Below are positions 1 through 6,850 of a stretch of DNA of 19,777 bases, in pieces. The position numbers and the translations under genes were made by a program. The number at the start of each line of letters is the position of its first letter. Positions within the stretch are counted from its first letter, which is position 1. Under the pieces are notes generated by a model, which was given only the letters and a program-made list of their open reading frames with translations, was not told the origin of the DNA and did no database searches. This stretch comes from F1-120-MAGs023 sp038228615 (GTDB taxonomy: Bacteria > Actinomycetota > Acidimicrobiia > IMCC26256 > PALSA-610): the NCBI GenBank assembly GCA_038228615.1, contig JBBRPC010000048.1, positions 1 to 19,777 on the forward strand, given 5' to 3'.

Positions 1-928
1 CGTTGATGCCGTTGTAGATCACGAGGTTGTTGGTCACCGTCGACTGCGGGTACAGGATGCTCAGACCGCGGCCAGCGTTCCATGCGAACGTGTCGTGGTC
101 GAATGTCACGTCGGGCGTGTTCGCAATCATTGCCGCCGGAATGTCCATGTTGTAGTGGCCTGCGTACTGGGCGATTCCGATGCCGCGGACGATCGAACCC
201 GATGCGCCGGCAGTATTGAATTGAGCGGCCTTGTCGTAGACGGTCGATTCGACCGTGTGGCCGTTGGGATTGCTACCGATCCAGAGTTGATTGTTGCTGT
301 GGTCGACGAAGAAATTGCCAGGTGCGAGCGCGCCCTTGCTGAGCACTTGGGCTTGGGTTGCGCCATCGATGAATACCTGATCTGCGTACCCAGCCGCCGG
401 ATAGTTCGGGTCAATCATGGTTGATGGGTAACAGTTGTCGCAGACACCGGTCGGGTTCCATCCGGTTTGTACCCAACCGTTCCCTGATGCCGCGAAGCTG
501 TTGACAACGATGCTGCCCTTGAGCCAGACCGTTTCATGTGGGTAGGGCTGGAGTGTGATCCGTTTGAAGACTGATCCCAGGGTTTGCCGGTAGGTACCAC
601 CGCGCACGACGATGGTGTCGCCAGGAGCAGCCGAGAGGATGGCTTTGGTGATTGATGCGAAGGGGGAGGCTTGCGTTCCCTGATTCGAATCGGATCCCGT
701 CGTCGCGACGAACAGCGCACCCGAAGGAATCGGGTACGCGGTGTCGGCGACGGTCGGGACCTCGAAGGTGGTTGCTGTTGCAACTGCCTGCGACTGATCA
801 TGCGCAACGAACGAACCGATACCAGCTGCTGCAACTGCCAGCGTCGTCAGCGTCGCGGCGATGGTGCGACAGCGCTGTACCAAGAAGTGGTGGCGGCTGC
901 GGTGGGTCGCGAATTGAAGTGATGACAT
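1..928 (-). CDS. Secreted right-handed beta-helix (DUF1565/pectate-lyase-like) protein, C-terminus missing
   Basis: An open frame runs from an ATG at 928 to the left edge with no stop, giving the first 309 residues. The N-terminus is basic, then hydrophobic (about residues 23-42, Ala/Leu/Val-rich), which reads as a signal peptide or signal anchor. Residues about 71-114 carry the classic opening of DUF1565/parallel beta-helix proteins: LFVATTGSDSNQGT, then ASPFASITKAI, then PGDTIVVRGGTY. Later segments (FDHDTFAWNAG, VTNNLVIYNG) look like beta-helix rungs. Such proteins are usually extracellular and bind or cleave polysaccharide; no catalytic residues can be assigned from the part seen. The start is supported by AAGGGAG at 939-945 (minus strand), ten bases upstream. 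It is divergent from the kinase gene across a 216-base gap. Family assignment is fairly sure; substrate is unknown. Confidence 0.82.
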   Translation of the reverse strand, partial: MSSLQFATHRSRHHFLVQRCRTIAATLTTLAVAAAGIGSFVAHDQSQAVATATTFEVPTVADTAYPIPSGALFVATTGSDSNQGTQASPFASITKAILSAAPGDTIVVRGGTYRQTLGSVFKRITLQPYPHETVWLKGSIVVNSFAASGNGWVQTGWNPTGVCDNCYPSTMIDPNYPAAGYADQVFIDGATQAQVLSKGALAPGNFFVDHSNNQLWIGSNPNGHTVESTVYDKAAQFNTAGASGSIVRGIGIAQYAGHYNMDIPAAMIANTPDVTFDHDTFAWNAGRGLSILYPQSTVTNNLVIYNGIN

Positions 929-938
929 TGGTAGGGCA

Positions 939-945
939 CTCCCTT
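939..945 (-). promoter_or_regulatory. Ribosome binding site of the beta-helix gene
   Basis: AAGGGAG on the minus strand, ten bases before the ATG at 928. It supports that start codon. Confidence 0.6.
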
Positions 946-1040
946 GCGTCAGTGTGTCCGCAGTCGCACTTCGCGAATCGGTGCACACTCTCCGTGACTT
1001 GTGTATCGGGAGATGTACCGCCAAACATTGAATTGAACTG

Positions 1041-1066
1041 GGTAAACAATCGGTAACGATTGGTAA
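1041..1066. promoter_or_regulatory. Phased GGTAA repeats with nested palindrome, possible operator
   Basis: GGTAA occurs at 1041-1045, 1052-1056 and 1062-1066, spaced 11 and 10 bases, close to one DNA turn. Nested in it is the 6-4-6 inverted repeat CAATCG-GTAA-CGATTG (1047-1062). It lies in the 216-base divergent gap between the beta-helix gene and the kinase gene, about 80 bases before the kinase start and about 115 before the beta-helix start. The bases are seen directly; an operator role is inference. Confidence 0.35.
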
Positions 1067-1132
1067 TGGTTCGGCTTGGATCCGATGTTGCGACAGAAAA
1101 TTGCCACGGAACGTGAACTTTCCAACGCGGCC

Positions 1133-1138
1133 TAGGCT
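1133..1138 (+). promoter_or_regulatory. Candidate -10 box TAGGCT for a leaderless transcript of the kinase gene
   Basis: TAGGCT fits TANNNT and is followed by exactly six bases and then the ATG at 1145, so transcription would be expected to begin at the start codon. No Shine-Dalgarno sequence is visible, which agrees with leaderless translation. No convincing -35 box is seen. Confidence 0.5.
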
Positions 1139-1144
1139 CGGCTG

Positions 1145-2200
1145 ATGGCAACGATTCCTGTCGAAGTTGAGCAACTGAATGCGAGTTGGTTGACTGATGT
1201 CTTACAAGGCACCGTTCCTGGCGTTGTCGTGACCGATGTCACCGTGCTCGACGCCCATTCCGGAACGACTGGCCGGGCTCGGCTCGAGGTGGAATGTGCA
1301 GATGCGCGGGTTCCTTCGACATTGTTCGTGAAGCTCGCTCCGTTCACCGCGGAGCGTCGAGCATTCGTCGACGGACAAGGAATGGGAGTTGCCGAAGCGC
1401 GGTTCTATTCGGAACTGGCGTTTGAGGTTCCGGTGCGCACGCCTGTTGTGTACGCGAGCCAGCACGACGACGCAGGTCGCTACATCATGGTGTTCGAAGA
1501 TCTGCTCGCGAGCGGCGCGCACTATCCGACCCAACACGACGCCGGCCTCATCGACGTCGTCAACGGTGTCATCGACAATTTCGCGTCGATGCATGCTGCA
1601 TTCCACCAGAGCGATCGGTTCGCGTCGAACGGCGATCTGACATGGATCGAGGAACGCAGCCGGGGCTATGGATCGGCTGGGCCGTTAGTCCAACACGCAG
1701 TCGCTCAAATCGGCGACCAGATGCCCGACGTGTTTCACAAGTTTGTTGCGCTCTATCTGAGGGATCCGGATGCTGTCGCGAAGTTGTTGGCGCGGGGTCA
1801 ACGAACGCTCGTCCACGGTGACGCGCATATCGGCAATATGTATGTCGATGATCGCGGTGTTGGCTTTCTCGATTGGGCAGTCCTTGGATTCGCTCCGGGA
1901 ATGCGCGATGTCGCCTATTTCGTTGGCAACTCGGTCACCACTGAGTTTCGCCGCGAACACGAACGTGCTTTGGTGGCCAGGTACTGCGAAGGCCTGGCTT
2001 TCCGGGGAGTGGTGCTGAGCCTCGAGAACGCCTGGAACCAGTATCGATTGCAGATGGTGACTGGTTGGATCGCCGCGGTGGTCACAGCAGGATTCGGAAG
2101 CGCGTTGCAGCCAATCGAAATCGGTATGCGGGCGACGGAGCGGGCCAACACGGCACTTGTAGATCTCGACGTGTTCGAATGCCTTGCATCGCAGCTGTGA
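1145..2200 (+). CDS. Phosphotransferase of the aminoglycoside/ecdysteroid-kinase-like (APH) family
   Basis: The 351-residue protein has the protein-kinase-like APH fold signatures. K63 in FVKL is the likely ATP-binding lysine, and E84 in AEARFY the pairing glutamate. HGDAHIGN (224-231) is the Brenner catalytic loop with D226 as base and N231 binding metal. FLDW (241-244) provides D243, the second metal ligand. The IMVFEDL segment (about 115-121) is the hinge typical of the EcKL/choline-kinase-like branch. The expected reaction is ATP-dependent phosphorylation of a small-molecule hydroxyl; the substrate cannot be read from the sequence. The start at 1145 is supported by the leaderless -10 box. 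The next gene, an MFS exporter, follows 69 bases downstream on the same strand, so the two may be co-transcribed. Such kinases are often auto-annotated as aminoglycoside resistance without evidence. Confidence 0.85.
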   Translation: MATIPVEVEQLNASWLTDVLQGTVPGVVVTDVTVLDAHSGTTGRARLEVECADARVPSTLFVKLAPFTAERRAFVDGQGMGVAEARFYSELAFEVPVRTPVVYASQHDDAGRYIMVFEDLLASGAHYPTQHDAGLIDVVNGVIDNFASMHAAFHQSDRFASNGDLTWIEERSRGYGSAGPLVQHAVAQIGDQMPDVFHKFVALYLRDPDAVAKLLARGQRTLVHGDAHIGNMYVDDRGVGFLDWAVLGFAPGMRDVAYFVGNSVTTEFRREHERALVARYCEGLAFRGVVLSLENAWNQYRLQMVTGWIAAVVTAGFGSALQPIEIGMRATERANTALVDLDVFECLASQL

Positions 2201-2257
2201 AATGGCGCGTGGTGACCAGCAGCGTTCGCTACGTTCGCGGCTTCGGTTTGGGCAAGT

Positions 2258-2262
2258 AAGGG
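2258..2262 (+). promoter_or_regulatory. Ribosome binding site of the MFS gene
   Basis: AAGGG seven bases upstream of the ATG at 2270. This supports that start over the in-frame ATG at 2282. Confidence 0.5.
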
Positions 2263-2269
2263 TCACGAG

Positions 2270-3607
2270 ATGAGCGACGGAATGAACGACACGTCCACGG
2301 TCGAAGCTGGCGGCATGCGGGGAGTCATGCCGGTCGTGGTGTTTACCGTGTTTCTCGACATGCTCGGCGTCGGGATTCTGTTGCCTGTTGTCCCGCAGCT
2401 CCTCGGCAACCCTCATTCGCCCGAATACCTTCTGCCGCATGGCTGGACATACACGAGCGGCTTAATTCTGCTCGGGTTCCTCACCGCTATCTATTCATTT
2501 GGTCAGTTTCTTGCGACGCCGATCCTCGGTCAACTCTCGGATCGGTTTGGCCGCCGGCCCGTTCTTGCATTCAGTCTGTGTGGCACGTCGCTCAGCTATG
2601 TCGTGTTCGCGATCGGCATCATCACGAAAGATATTCCGCTGCTCTTCGCGGCCCGCGCATTCGATGGTCTCACCGGCGGAAACATTGCAGTCGCGCAGGC
2701 CGCCGTTGCAGATATCAGCACCAACGAGACCCGAACTCGAAACTTCGGACTTATTGGCGCGACGTTCGGCCTGGGCTTCATCGCCGGACCGTACGTTGGT
2801 GGAAAACTGGCATCGCCGGGGATCCAAGTTATTTCTGGCCTCGGACTGCACACGCCATCGTGGTTCAGCGCATCGACACCGTTCTGGTTCGCTGCGGGTC
2901 TCGCGGGGATAAATACGACGTTGGTGTTGGTGCGATTTCCCGAAACGCTTGCGAGTCGAGCAGCAGCGAAACGAATCGTTTGGAGCAAGTCGTTCTCGAA
3001 CGTCCGCAAGGCTGCCCGCTTGCCAGGACTTCGACCGATCTTCGGAACGGTGTTTCTCTACCAGAGCGGCTTTACGTTCTTCACAACGTTCTTCAGTCTC
3101 TACCTCATACAGAAGCTGCAATTCAAAGCCAACAACATCGGCGACTTTTTTGCATATGTCGGGTTGTGGATCGCATTCACCCAGGGTTTTCTTGCTCCAC
3201 GAATTGCGAAGCGATTTCCGAATTGGAAAATCGTGCGTGCTGCGATCCCGCTTCTGTCGCTTGCGATCCTTACCTGTTTTCTCCCGAACAACACCACGCA
3301 GCTATTGCTCATCACGTGGTGCATACCTGTGTTCGTAGGTTTGGTATTCGCGAATGCGATATCGCTCGTGAGTGCGAGCGCGCCACCCGAGATCCAAGGT
3401 GAGGTGCTTGGCATCAATGCGAGCGTGCAAGCAATTGCTCAGACTATTCCCGCGGCGTTGATGGGCTATCTCGCCAGCATCGATAAAAACGTGCCGCTGA
3501 TCGCCTCGAGCGTGACGATCGGGCTCGGCGCTATTGTGTTTTTCGCGTTCTATCGGCCACCGCAGGCCAGCCCTGTGCCAGCCAACAGCGTTGCGACTAC
3601 CACTTGA
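2270..3607 (+). CDS. MFS transporter, TetA-like drug:proton antiporter family
   Basis: The 445-residue protein is strongly hydrophobic, as expected for a 12-helix inner-membrane exporter. Helix 1 contains FLDMLGVGILLPVVPQL (28-44), which matches the TetA/DHA1 signature with the aspartate in the first helix. Loop 2-3 has MFS motif A, GQLSDRFGRRPVL (87-99). Around 160-178, FG-LIGATFGLGFIAGP-VGG is the antiporter motif C that marks exporters. A non-conserved insertion lies between helices 1 and 2 (about 45-62). The likely role is proton-driven export of a small hydrophobic compound; tetracycline specificity is not implied. The gene follows the APH-type kinase. Its last 11 bases overlap the 3' end of the convergent P450 gene (3597-3607), leaving no room for a conventional intergenic terminator. 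Confidence 0.88.
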   Translation: MSDGMNDTSTVEAGGMRGVMPVVVFTVFLDMLGVGILLPVVPQLLGNPHSPEYLLPHGWTYTSGLILLGFLTAIYSFGQFLATPILGQLSDRFGRRPVLAFSLCGTSLSYVVFAIGIITKDIPLLFAARAFDGLTGGNIAVAQAAVADISTNETRTRNFGLIGATFGLGFIAGPYVGGKLASPGIQVISGLGLHTPSWFSASTPFWFAAGLAGINTTLVLVRFPETLASRAAAKRIVWSKSFSNVRKAARLPGLRPIFGTVFLYQSGFTFFTTFFSLYLIQKLQFKANNIGDFFAYVGLWIAFTQGFLAPRIAKRFPNWKIVRAAIPLLSLAILTCFLPNNTTQLLLITWCIPVFVGLVFANAISLVSASAPPEIQGEVLGINASVQAIAQTIPAALMGYLASIDKNVPLIASSVTIGLGAIVFFAFYRPPQASPVPANSVATTT

Positions 3608-4802
3608 GGGGGAGCGTCGCCGGACCCCAAATCCCGAAGGTGTCGGGCTTCCATGTGATCTGACCGTCGAGTTGAAATGTCGGCCAACGGTCGGCGAGTA
3701 CGGCGAGCGCTTCTTGAAGTTCCGATCGCGCTAGCGCCGCGCCGAGGCAATAGTGGATCCCCGACCCGAACGTCATCTGTACGCCGCTGCGCTCGGCGGT
3801 GATGTCGAATGTGTTCGGCTCGCTGAATTGGCCAGGATCGCGATTTGCAGAGTCGAGGGGAACCGCGACGAGCGTTCCGGCAGGGAACAACACTCCGCGG
3901 AATTCGATCGGTTCAGATGCGACGCGCATCGTGCCACGCACAGCACCGAGATACCGCATCGACTCCTCGACAGCTCGGGTCGCGAGGTCTGGATTCCGAA
4001 CGAGGATGCTCCACTGCTCGGGGTGCATAGCGAACAGCGCCATGGTGCAGGCGAGTTGATTGCGCGTGGTGTCAGTTCCTGCCATCAGCACCGCCTCCGC
4101 CAACATGATGAGCTCGTCGGTTGAGAGTCGGTCACCGGCCTCTTCAATAGCGATCATCGCGCTGAGGAGATCGTCGGCCGGTTGAGTTCTGCGATGATCG
4201 ATCATTTCCCGGACGTAGTGTTCGAGTTCTGTCGAGGCGTGCAACACCGCTGGAAGATCTTCAGCGAGCGTGCCGTTGAAGATCTTGAAAATGTTCGTCG
4301 CCCATTCGGAGAAGCGACGCCAATCGGCGCGCGGTGCACCCAGCAGTTCGCAGATGATCGGAATCGGGTACGGGTCGCAGATCGCCTCGACGAAGTCGCA
4401 GGATCCGAGTGGATCGACACTATCGACGAGTTCGCTGATGACATGTCGCATGAACGGACGGAGCTTGTCGGCGGCCATCGGAGTAAAGGCCGGCGCGACG
4501 AGCCGACGGAGCCGCGCGTGTTCTTCGCCTTCCATTGAAAGAATCGACGGTCGTCGCTCATCGAAGAACTCGCCTGCATCAACTCCCGCCATTTGGGGTA
4601 TGAGCGACAGGGCAGAATGAAATTTGCGTTCTCGAAGAATCGCGATCGCGTCGGTGTATTCCGTGAGTGCGTACCCGAACATCGTGCGGACGAGCCAGTT
4701 GTGTTGACGTGCAGCGTCGAACGCCGCGAGTCGTGCGACACGATCGAGACCGATGGTTTCGATTTCTGGGAGGTCGAGGTCGTGCACCAGCGTCGGCGTC
4801 AT
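3597..4802 (-). CDS. Cytochrome P450
   Basis: This is a complete 401-residue soluble bacterial class I P450. The I helix has AGTDTT (241-246), the oxygen-activation motif. The K helix has ExxR as E280-SM-R283. The heme loop is FGSGIHYCLG (345-354), with C352 as the thiolate ligand, followed by ALARSEL. HARLRR (95-100) is the usual C-helix heme-propionate contact. It would insert oxygen into a hydrophobic substrate using electrons from ferredoxin and a reductase; no redox partner is encoded nearby. The substrate is unknown. The ATG at 4802 has no clear Shine-Dalgarno; TAAACC lies six bases upstream, close to but not matching the TANNNT pattern of other genes here. A TATATC box (minus strand, 4855-4850) is another possible -10. 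The gene is divergent from the TIGR03086 gene across 142 bases. Confidence 0.95.
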   Translation of the reverse strand: MTPTLVHDLDLPEIETIGLDRVARLAAFDAARQHNWLVRTMFGYALTEYTDAIAILRERKFHSALSLIPQMAGVDAGEFFDERRPSILSMEGEEHARLRRLVAPAFTPMAADKLRPFMRHVISELVDSVDPLGSCDFVEAICDPYPIPIICELLGAPRADWRRFSEWATNIFKIFNGTLAEDLPAVLHASTELEHYVREMIDHRRTQPADDLLSAMIAIEEAGDRLSTDELIMLAEAVLMAGTDTTRNQLACTMALFAMHPEQWSILVRNPDLATRAVEESMRYLGAVRGTMRVASEPIEFRGVLFPAGTLVAVPLDSANRDPGQFSEPNTFDITAERSGVQMTFGSGIHYCLGAALARSELQEALAVLADRWPTFQLDGQITWKPDTFGIWGPATLPLKW

Positions 4803-4932
4803 GGCAATGGTTTACCAGTTTGAGCATGCGGCGGGATTGAAGCTCCCGAGATATACCGACCTCGAGTGATCCGTTCGACCCGGGGCTGCGAATAGCTCGC
4901 GAATCCCGCGCCCGGCGGGCTGCATCGGCTGT

Positions 4933-4939
4933 GAAGGAA
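4933..4939 (+). promoter_or_regulatory. Ribosome binding site of the TIGR03086 gene
   Basis: GAAGGAA ends five bases before the ATG at 4945 and fixes that start codon. Confidence 0.6.
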
Positions 4940-4944
4940 CCCAA

Positions 4945-5514
4945 ATGGACAATCTGGCAATGTTGAGCAGGGTCGTCGACGAAACAACCCGCCTCGTGAA
5001 CGACACGCCCGTTGAGCAATACACGCTAGGGACGCCGTGTGCTGAATGGACGGTTCGCGACCTCATGAATCACATCACCGGCGGCGCGACGATGTTCGCG
5101 ATCTCCGCCGAAACTGGTTCAGTCCCCGACGAAGTGCTCGGACAACTCATGGGCAGCGACCTTTTGGGCGACGATGCACCTGCGGCATGGGCAACTGCGT
5201 CGCAGCGCGCGCTGGCAGCTTTCCAAATCGAAGGTGTGCTCGACAGGACGGTCAAACTGCCGTTTGGTGAGATGCCAGCTGGCGCCGCATTGAACATCGC
5301 GATTTTTGATGTGGCGACGCACGCCTGCGATTTGGCTCGCGCGACCGGTCAGACAATTCAGGATCAAGGGATGCTCGAGAGCGCGCTTGTCTCAGGACAA
5401 CAAATGGTGGGTGCGGAGCTGAGGGTACCGGGCGTATTCGACGCCGAAACCCAGATCGATCGTGATGCACCAATCGAGGACCGCCTGTTGGCCTTTGCCG
5501 GTAGAGCGCTGTAG
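4945..5514 (+). CDS. TIGR03086-type metal-binding protein (DinB/mycothiol-dependent maleylpyruvate isomerase superfamily)
   Basis: The 189-residue protein opens with the family hallmark: VVDETTRLV, then GTPCAEWTVRDLMNHI (29-44). A second block, NIAIFDVATHACDLARATGQ, lies at 117-136. H43 and H126, probably with D129 or a neighbour, are the expected metal ligands of the four-helix DinB fold. Relatives use mycothiol or another low-molecular-weight thiol in isomerase or transferase reactions, but most TIGR03086 members have no known reaction. The presence of the family points to an actinobacterium. It is divergent from the P450, so a shared control region between 4803 and 4944 is possible, though I see no convincing operator there. 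The DUF2277 gene follows 35 bases downstream but has its own promoter-like box. Confidence 0.85.
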   Translation: MDNLAMLSRVVDETTRLVNDTPVEQYTLGTPCAEWTVRDLMNHITGGATMFAISAETGSVPDEVLGQLMGSDLLGDDAPAAWATASQRALAAFQIEGVLDRTVKLPFGEMPAGAALNIAIFDVATHACDLARATGQTIQDQGMLESALVSGQQMVGAELRVPGVFDAETQIDRDAPIEDRLLAFAGRAL

Positions 5515-5537
5515 GCATCTCGACAGAGCAGGTCCAA

Positions 5538-5543
5538 TAGAAT
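5538..5543 (+). promoter_or_regulatory. Candidate -10 box TAGAAT for a leaderless transcript of the DUF2277 gene
   Basis: TAGAAT (five of six matches to TATAAT) is followed by six bases and the ATG at 5550. No Shine-Dalgarno sequence is present. Transcription would begin at the start codon. Confidence 0.55.
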
Positions 5544-5549
5544 TGTGCG

Positions 5550-5828
5550 ATGTGTAGAAACATTACGGAATTGCGTGGTTTGGAACCGCCGGCAACCAGC
5601 GAGGAGGTCGACGCCGCGGCGTTGCAATTTGTGCGCAAGGTGACCGGTGCGACGCGCCCGTCGCCCACGGTGGCGGCGTTGATGGAGCGCGCCGCCCATG
5701 ACATCGCGGCGATTACTGCGGACCTCCTGAGTGCCGTGCCCGACCGGCGCGTCCCCCCGAAATCGCTCCCGCCGTTGCGGCGGCCTGAGGTGCGCGCGCG
5801 ACTCGGGTTGGAACCATTCGCGAACTAG
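5550..5828 (+). CDS. DUF2277 family protein
   Basis: The protein has 92 residues and matches DUF2277 over its full length. It begins MCRNITELRGLEPPAT, then EEVDAAALQFVRKVTG, then a predicted helix with ERAAHDIAAITADLL and a Pro/Arg-rich tail. The function of the family is unknown. The N-terminal MCRNI with C2 near the start is nearly invariant in members I know, which suggests Cys2 may matter. The stop is 17 bases before the AlkB gene, so the two are very likely one transcript. The start is supported by the leaderless -10 box. Confidence 0.85.
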   Translation: MCRNITELRGLEPPATSEEVDAAALQFVRKVTGATRPSPTVAALMERAAHDIAAITADLLSAVPDRRVPPKSLPPLRRPEVRARLGLEPFAN

Positions 5829-5845
5829 CGAGCGGCGAGATCATC

Positions 5846-6475
5846 GTGCACGAACAGCTCGACATCTTCGACGGACCGAACGCCGAGGTTGTCGCGCCGG
5901 TTCGACTCGACCTCATCGACGCCGACATCGTCTATCGGCGGCATTGGCTTGAGATCGCGCAACGCCGTGCCGTGTTCGATGCGCTGCTCAACACCACACC
6001 GTGGTCGCAAGACGAGATTGTCATCTTCGATAAGCGCGTCAAGGTGCCGCGACTTTCGTCGTGGCACGGCGATGCTGGAAGCGCGTATTCGTATTCGAAT
6101 ATCGCGCTCGAACCGCGGTCGTGGACCCCAACCCTGGAGATGCTGCGCGGCCGCGTCGAGTTGACGGCGGGTTGTTCGTTCAACAGCGTGCTCGCGAACT
6201 TGTATCGAGACGGCGCTGACAGTGTTGCATGGCACACCGACGACGAGGCCGAGCTCGGGATAGATCCTGTGATCGCATCGGTCAGCCTTGGCGCAACGCG
6301 GGTGTTTCAGCTCCGACACCGCACCACGCCGGCGCACAGACACGCGATGGAACTGCACGATGGAAGCCTGCTCGTGATGCGTGGCACGACGCAGCGGTGT
6401 TGGCATCACCAGATTCCGAAGACGGCGAAGATAGTCGGTCCCCGCATCAACCTGACGTTCCGCACGGTCGGATAA
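5846..6475 (+). CDS. alkB: AlkB-family Fe(II)/2-oxoglutarate dioxygenase (ALKBH2/3-like)
   Basis: The 209-residue protein carries all AlkB catalytic residues. Iron ligands are H130 and D132 in WHTDD, and H188 in the CWHHQIPK segment. 2-Oxoglutarate is held by R200 in GPRINLTFR, with the second AlkB arginine at R206. The H188-R200 gap of 12 matches human ALKBH2 rather than E. coli AlkB. KVPRLSSWHGD and YSYS upstream form the nucleotide-recognition lid region, and NxLYRDGxDxxxWHxD is the family hallmark. The expected reaction is oxidative removal of N-alkyl lesions such as 1-methyladenine and 3-methylcytosine from DNA or RNA. The start is GTG at 5846, 17 bases after the DUF2277 stop; no ATG or strong ribosome site is available, so it probably depends on read-through or coupling. 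No Ada or LexA site was recognised. Confidence 0.92.
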   Translation: MHEQLDIFDGPNAEVVAPVRLDLIDADIVYRRHWLEIAQRRAVFDALLNTTPWSQDEIVIFDKRVKVPRLSSWHGDAGSAYSYSNIALEPRSWTPTLEMLRGRVELTAGCSFNSVLANLYRDGADSVAWHTDDEAELGIDPVIASVSLGATRVFQLRHRTTPAHRHAMELHDGSLLVMRGTTQRCWHHQIPKTAKIVGPRINLTFRTVG

Positions 6476-6483
6476 TCCACGCT

Positions 6484-6503
6484 GGGCCGGGCGAAGCAGG
6501 CCC
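6484..6503 (+). terminator. Weak hairpin after alkB
   Basis: GGGCC (6484-6488) and GGCCC (6499-6503) can pair across a ten-base loop shortly after the alkB stop. There is no T-run, so it is at best a weak terminator or processing hairpin. Confidence 0.2.
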
Positions 6504-6541
6504 GTATGCCAGTGTCGCAGCCTTACTCCATACTCCTGGGT

Positions 6542-6829
6542 ATGGCTACGTGTATTGATTGCAGGCAGGAAATGACGACCGCGAAGGCGTGTTCGGTAGC
6601 AGTGATTCCACTGCGGACCGGGATGTTGATTCGCCGACCGTGGGGTACTGAATCGAATTGGCGTCGGCCGTCGGAGGGGCAGCGGTGTGCCGATTGCGGT
6701 GTGCTTCCTGGTGGTCTGCACCATCTGGGTTGCGACATCGAAGAGTGTGCCGACTGTGGCTATCAGCTCCTGTCGTGTGGTTGTCTCGACCAGTTCGATG
6801 AGTTCGAACTCATCGACGTCATTGCCTGA
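6542..6829 (+). CDS. Small cysteine-rich, zinc-ribbon-like protein of unknown function
   Basis: From the ATG at 6542 the protein has 95 residues and many potential metal ligands: C4/C7, C17, C49/C52, H60/H61, C64, C69/C72, C79 and C81. The segment RCADCGVLPGGLHHLGCD followed by EECADCGYQLLSCGC (about 48-81) resembles a short motif repeated in many uncharacterised bacterial proteins, and suggests one or two zinc sites. The acidic C-terminus (DQFDEFELID) is encoded by a 22-bp palindrome. An upstream in-frame ATG at 6506 would add 12 residues unlike the family; 6542 places MATC at the expected start. A CATACT box ends seven bases before this ATG, a near match to the leaderless pattern. It lies between alkB and recQ. 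Function is unknown; a nucleic-acid or protein adaptor is possible. Confidence 0.7.
   Translation: MATCIDCRQEMTTAKACSVAVIPLRTGMLIRRPWGTESNWRRPSEGQRCADCGVLPGGLHHLGCDIEECADCGYQLLSCGCLDQFDEFELIDVIA
6795..6816. repeat. 22-bp perfect palindrome upstream of recQ
   Basis: The half-site TCGATGAGTTC (6795-6805) is followed directly by its exact reverse complement (6806-6816). It lies inside the 3' end of the cysteine-rich protein gene and ends 22 bases before the recQ -10 box, at the edge of the -35 region. It could be a dimer-bound operator, or in RNA a hairpin ending the upstream gene (no T-run follows). Confidence 0.6.
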
Positions 6830-6838
6830 TCGCGGCGG

Positions 6839-6844
6839 TACGGT
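6839..6844 (+). promoter_or_regulatory. Candidate -10 box TACGGT for a leaderless transcript of recQ
   Basis: TACGGT fits TANNNT and is followed by six bases and the GTG at 6851. No Shine-Dalgarno sequence precedes the GTG. It supports GTG 6851 as both transcription and translation start. Confidence 0.45.
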
Positions 6845-6850
6845 GCGATC

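Noticed and set aside
1685..2440. 251-codon minus-strand frame spanning the kinase end and MFS start
   Set aside because: Antisense to two supported genes, no motif, and covers their intergenic gap without a promoter or ribosome site.
6047..6110. TATTCG-type short repeat and TATTCGAATA palindrome in alkB
   Set aside because: Only ten bases, and explained by the conserved AYSYSN coding segment.
6791..6816. SOS/LexA box upstream of recQ
   Set aside because: GTTCGAAC is present, but the arms are not in the GAAC-N4-GTTC arrangement of the mycobacterial LexA site.
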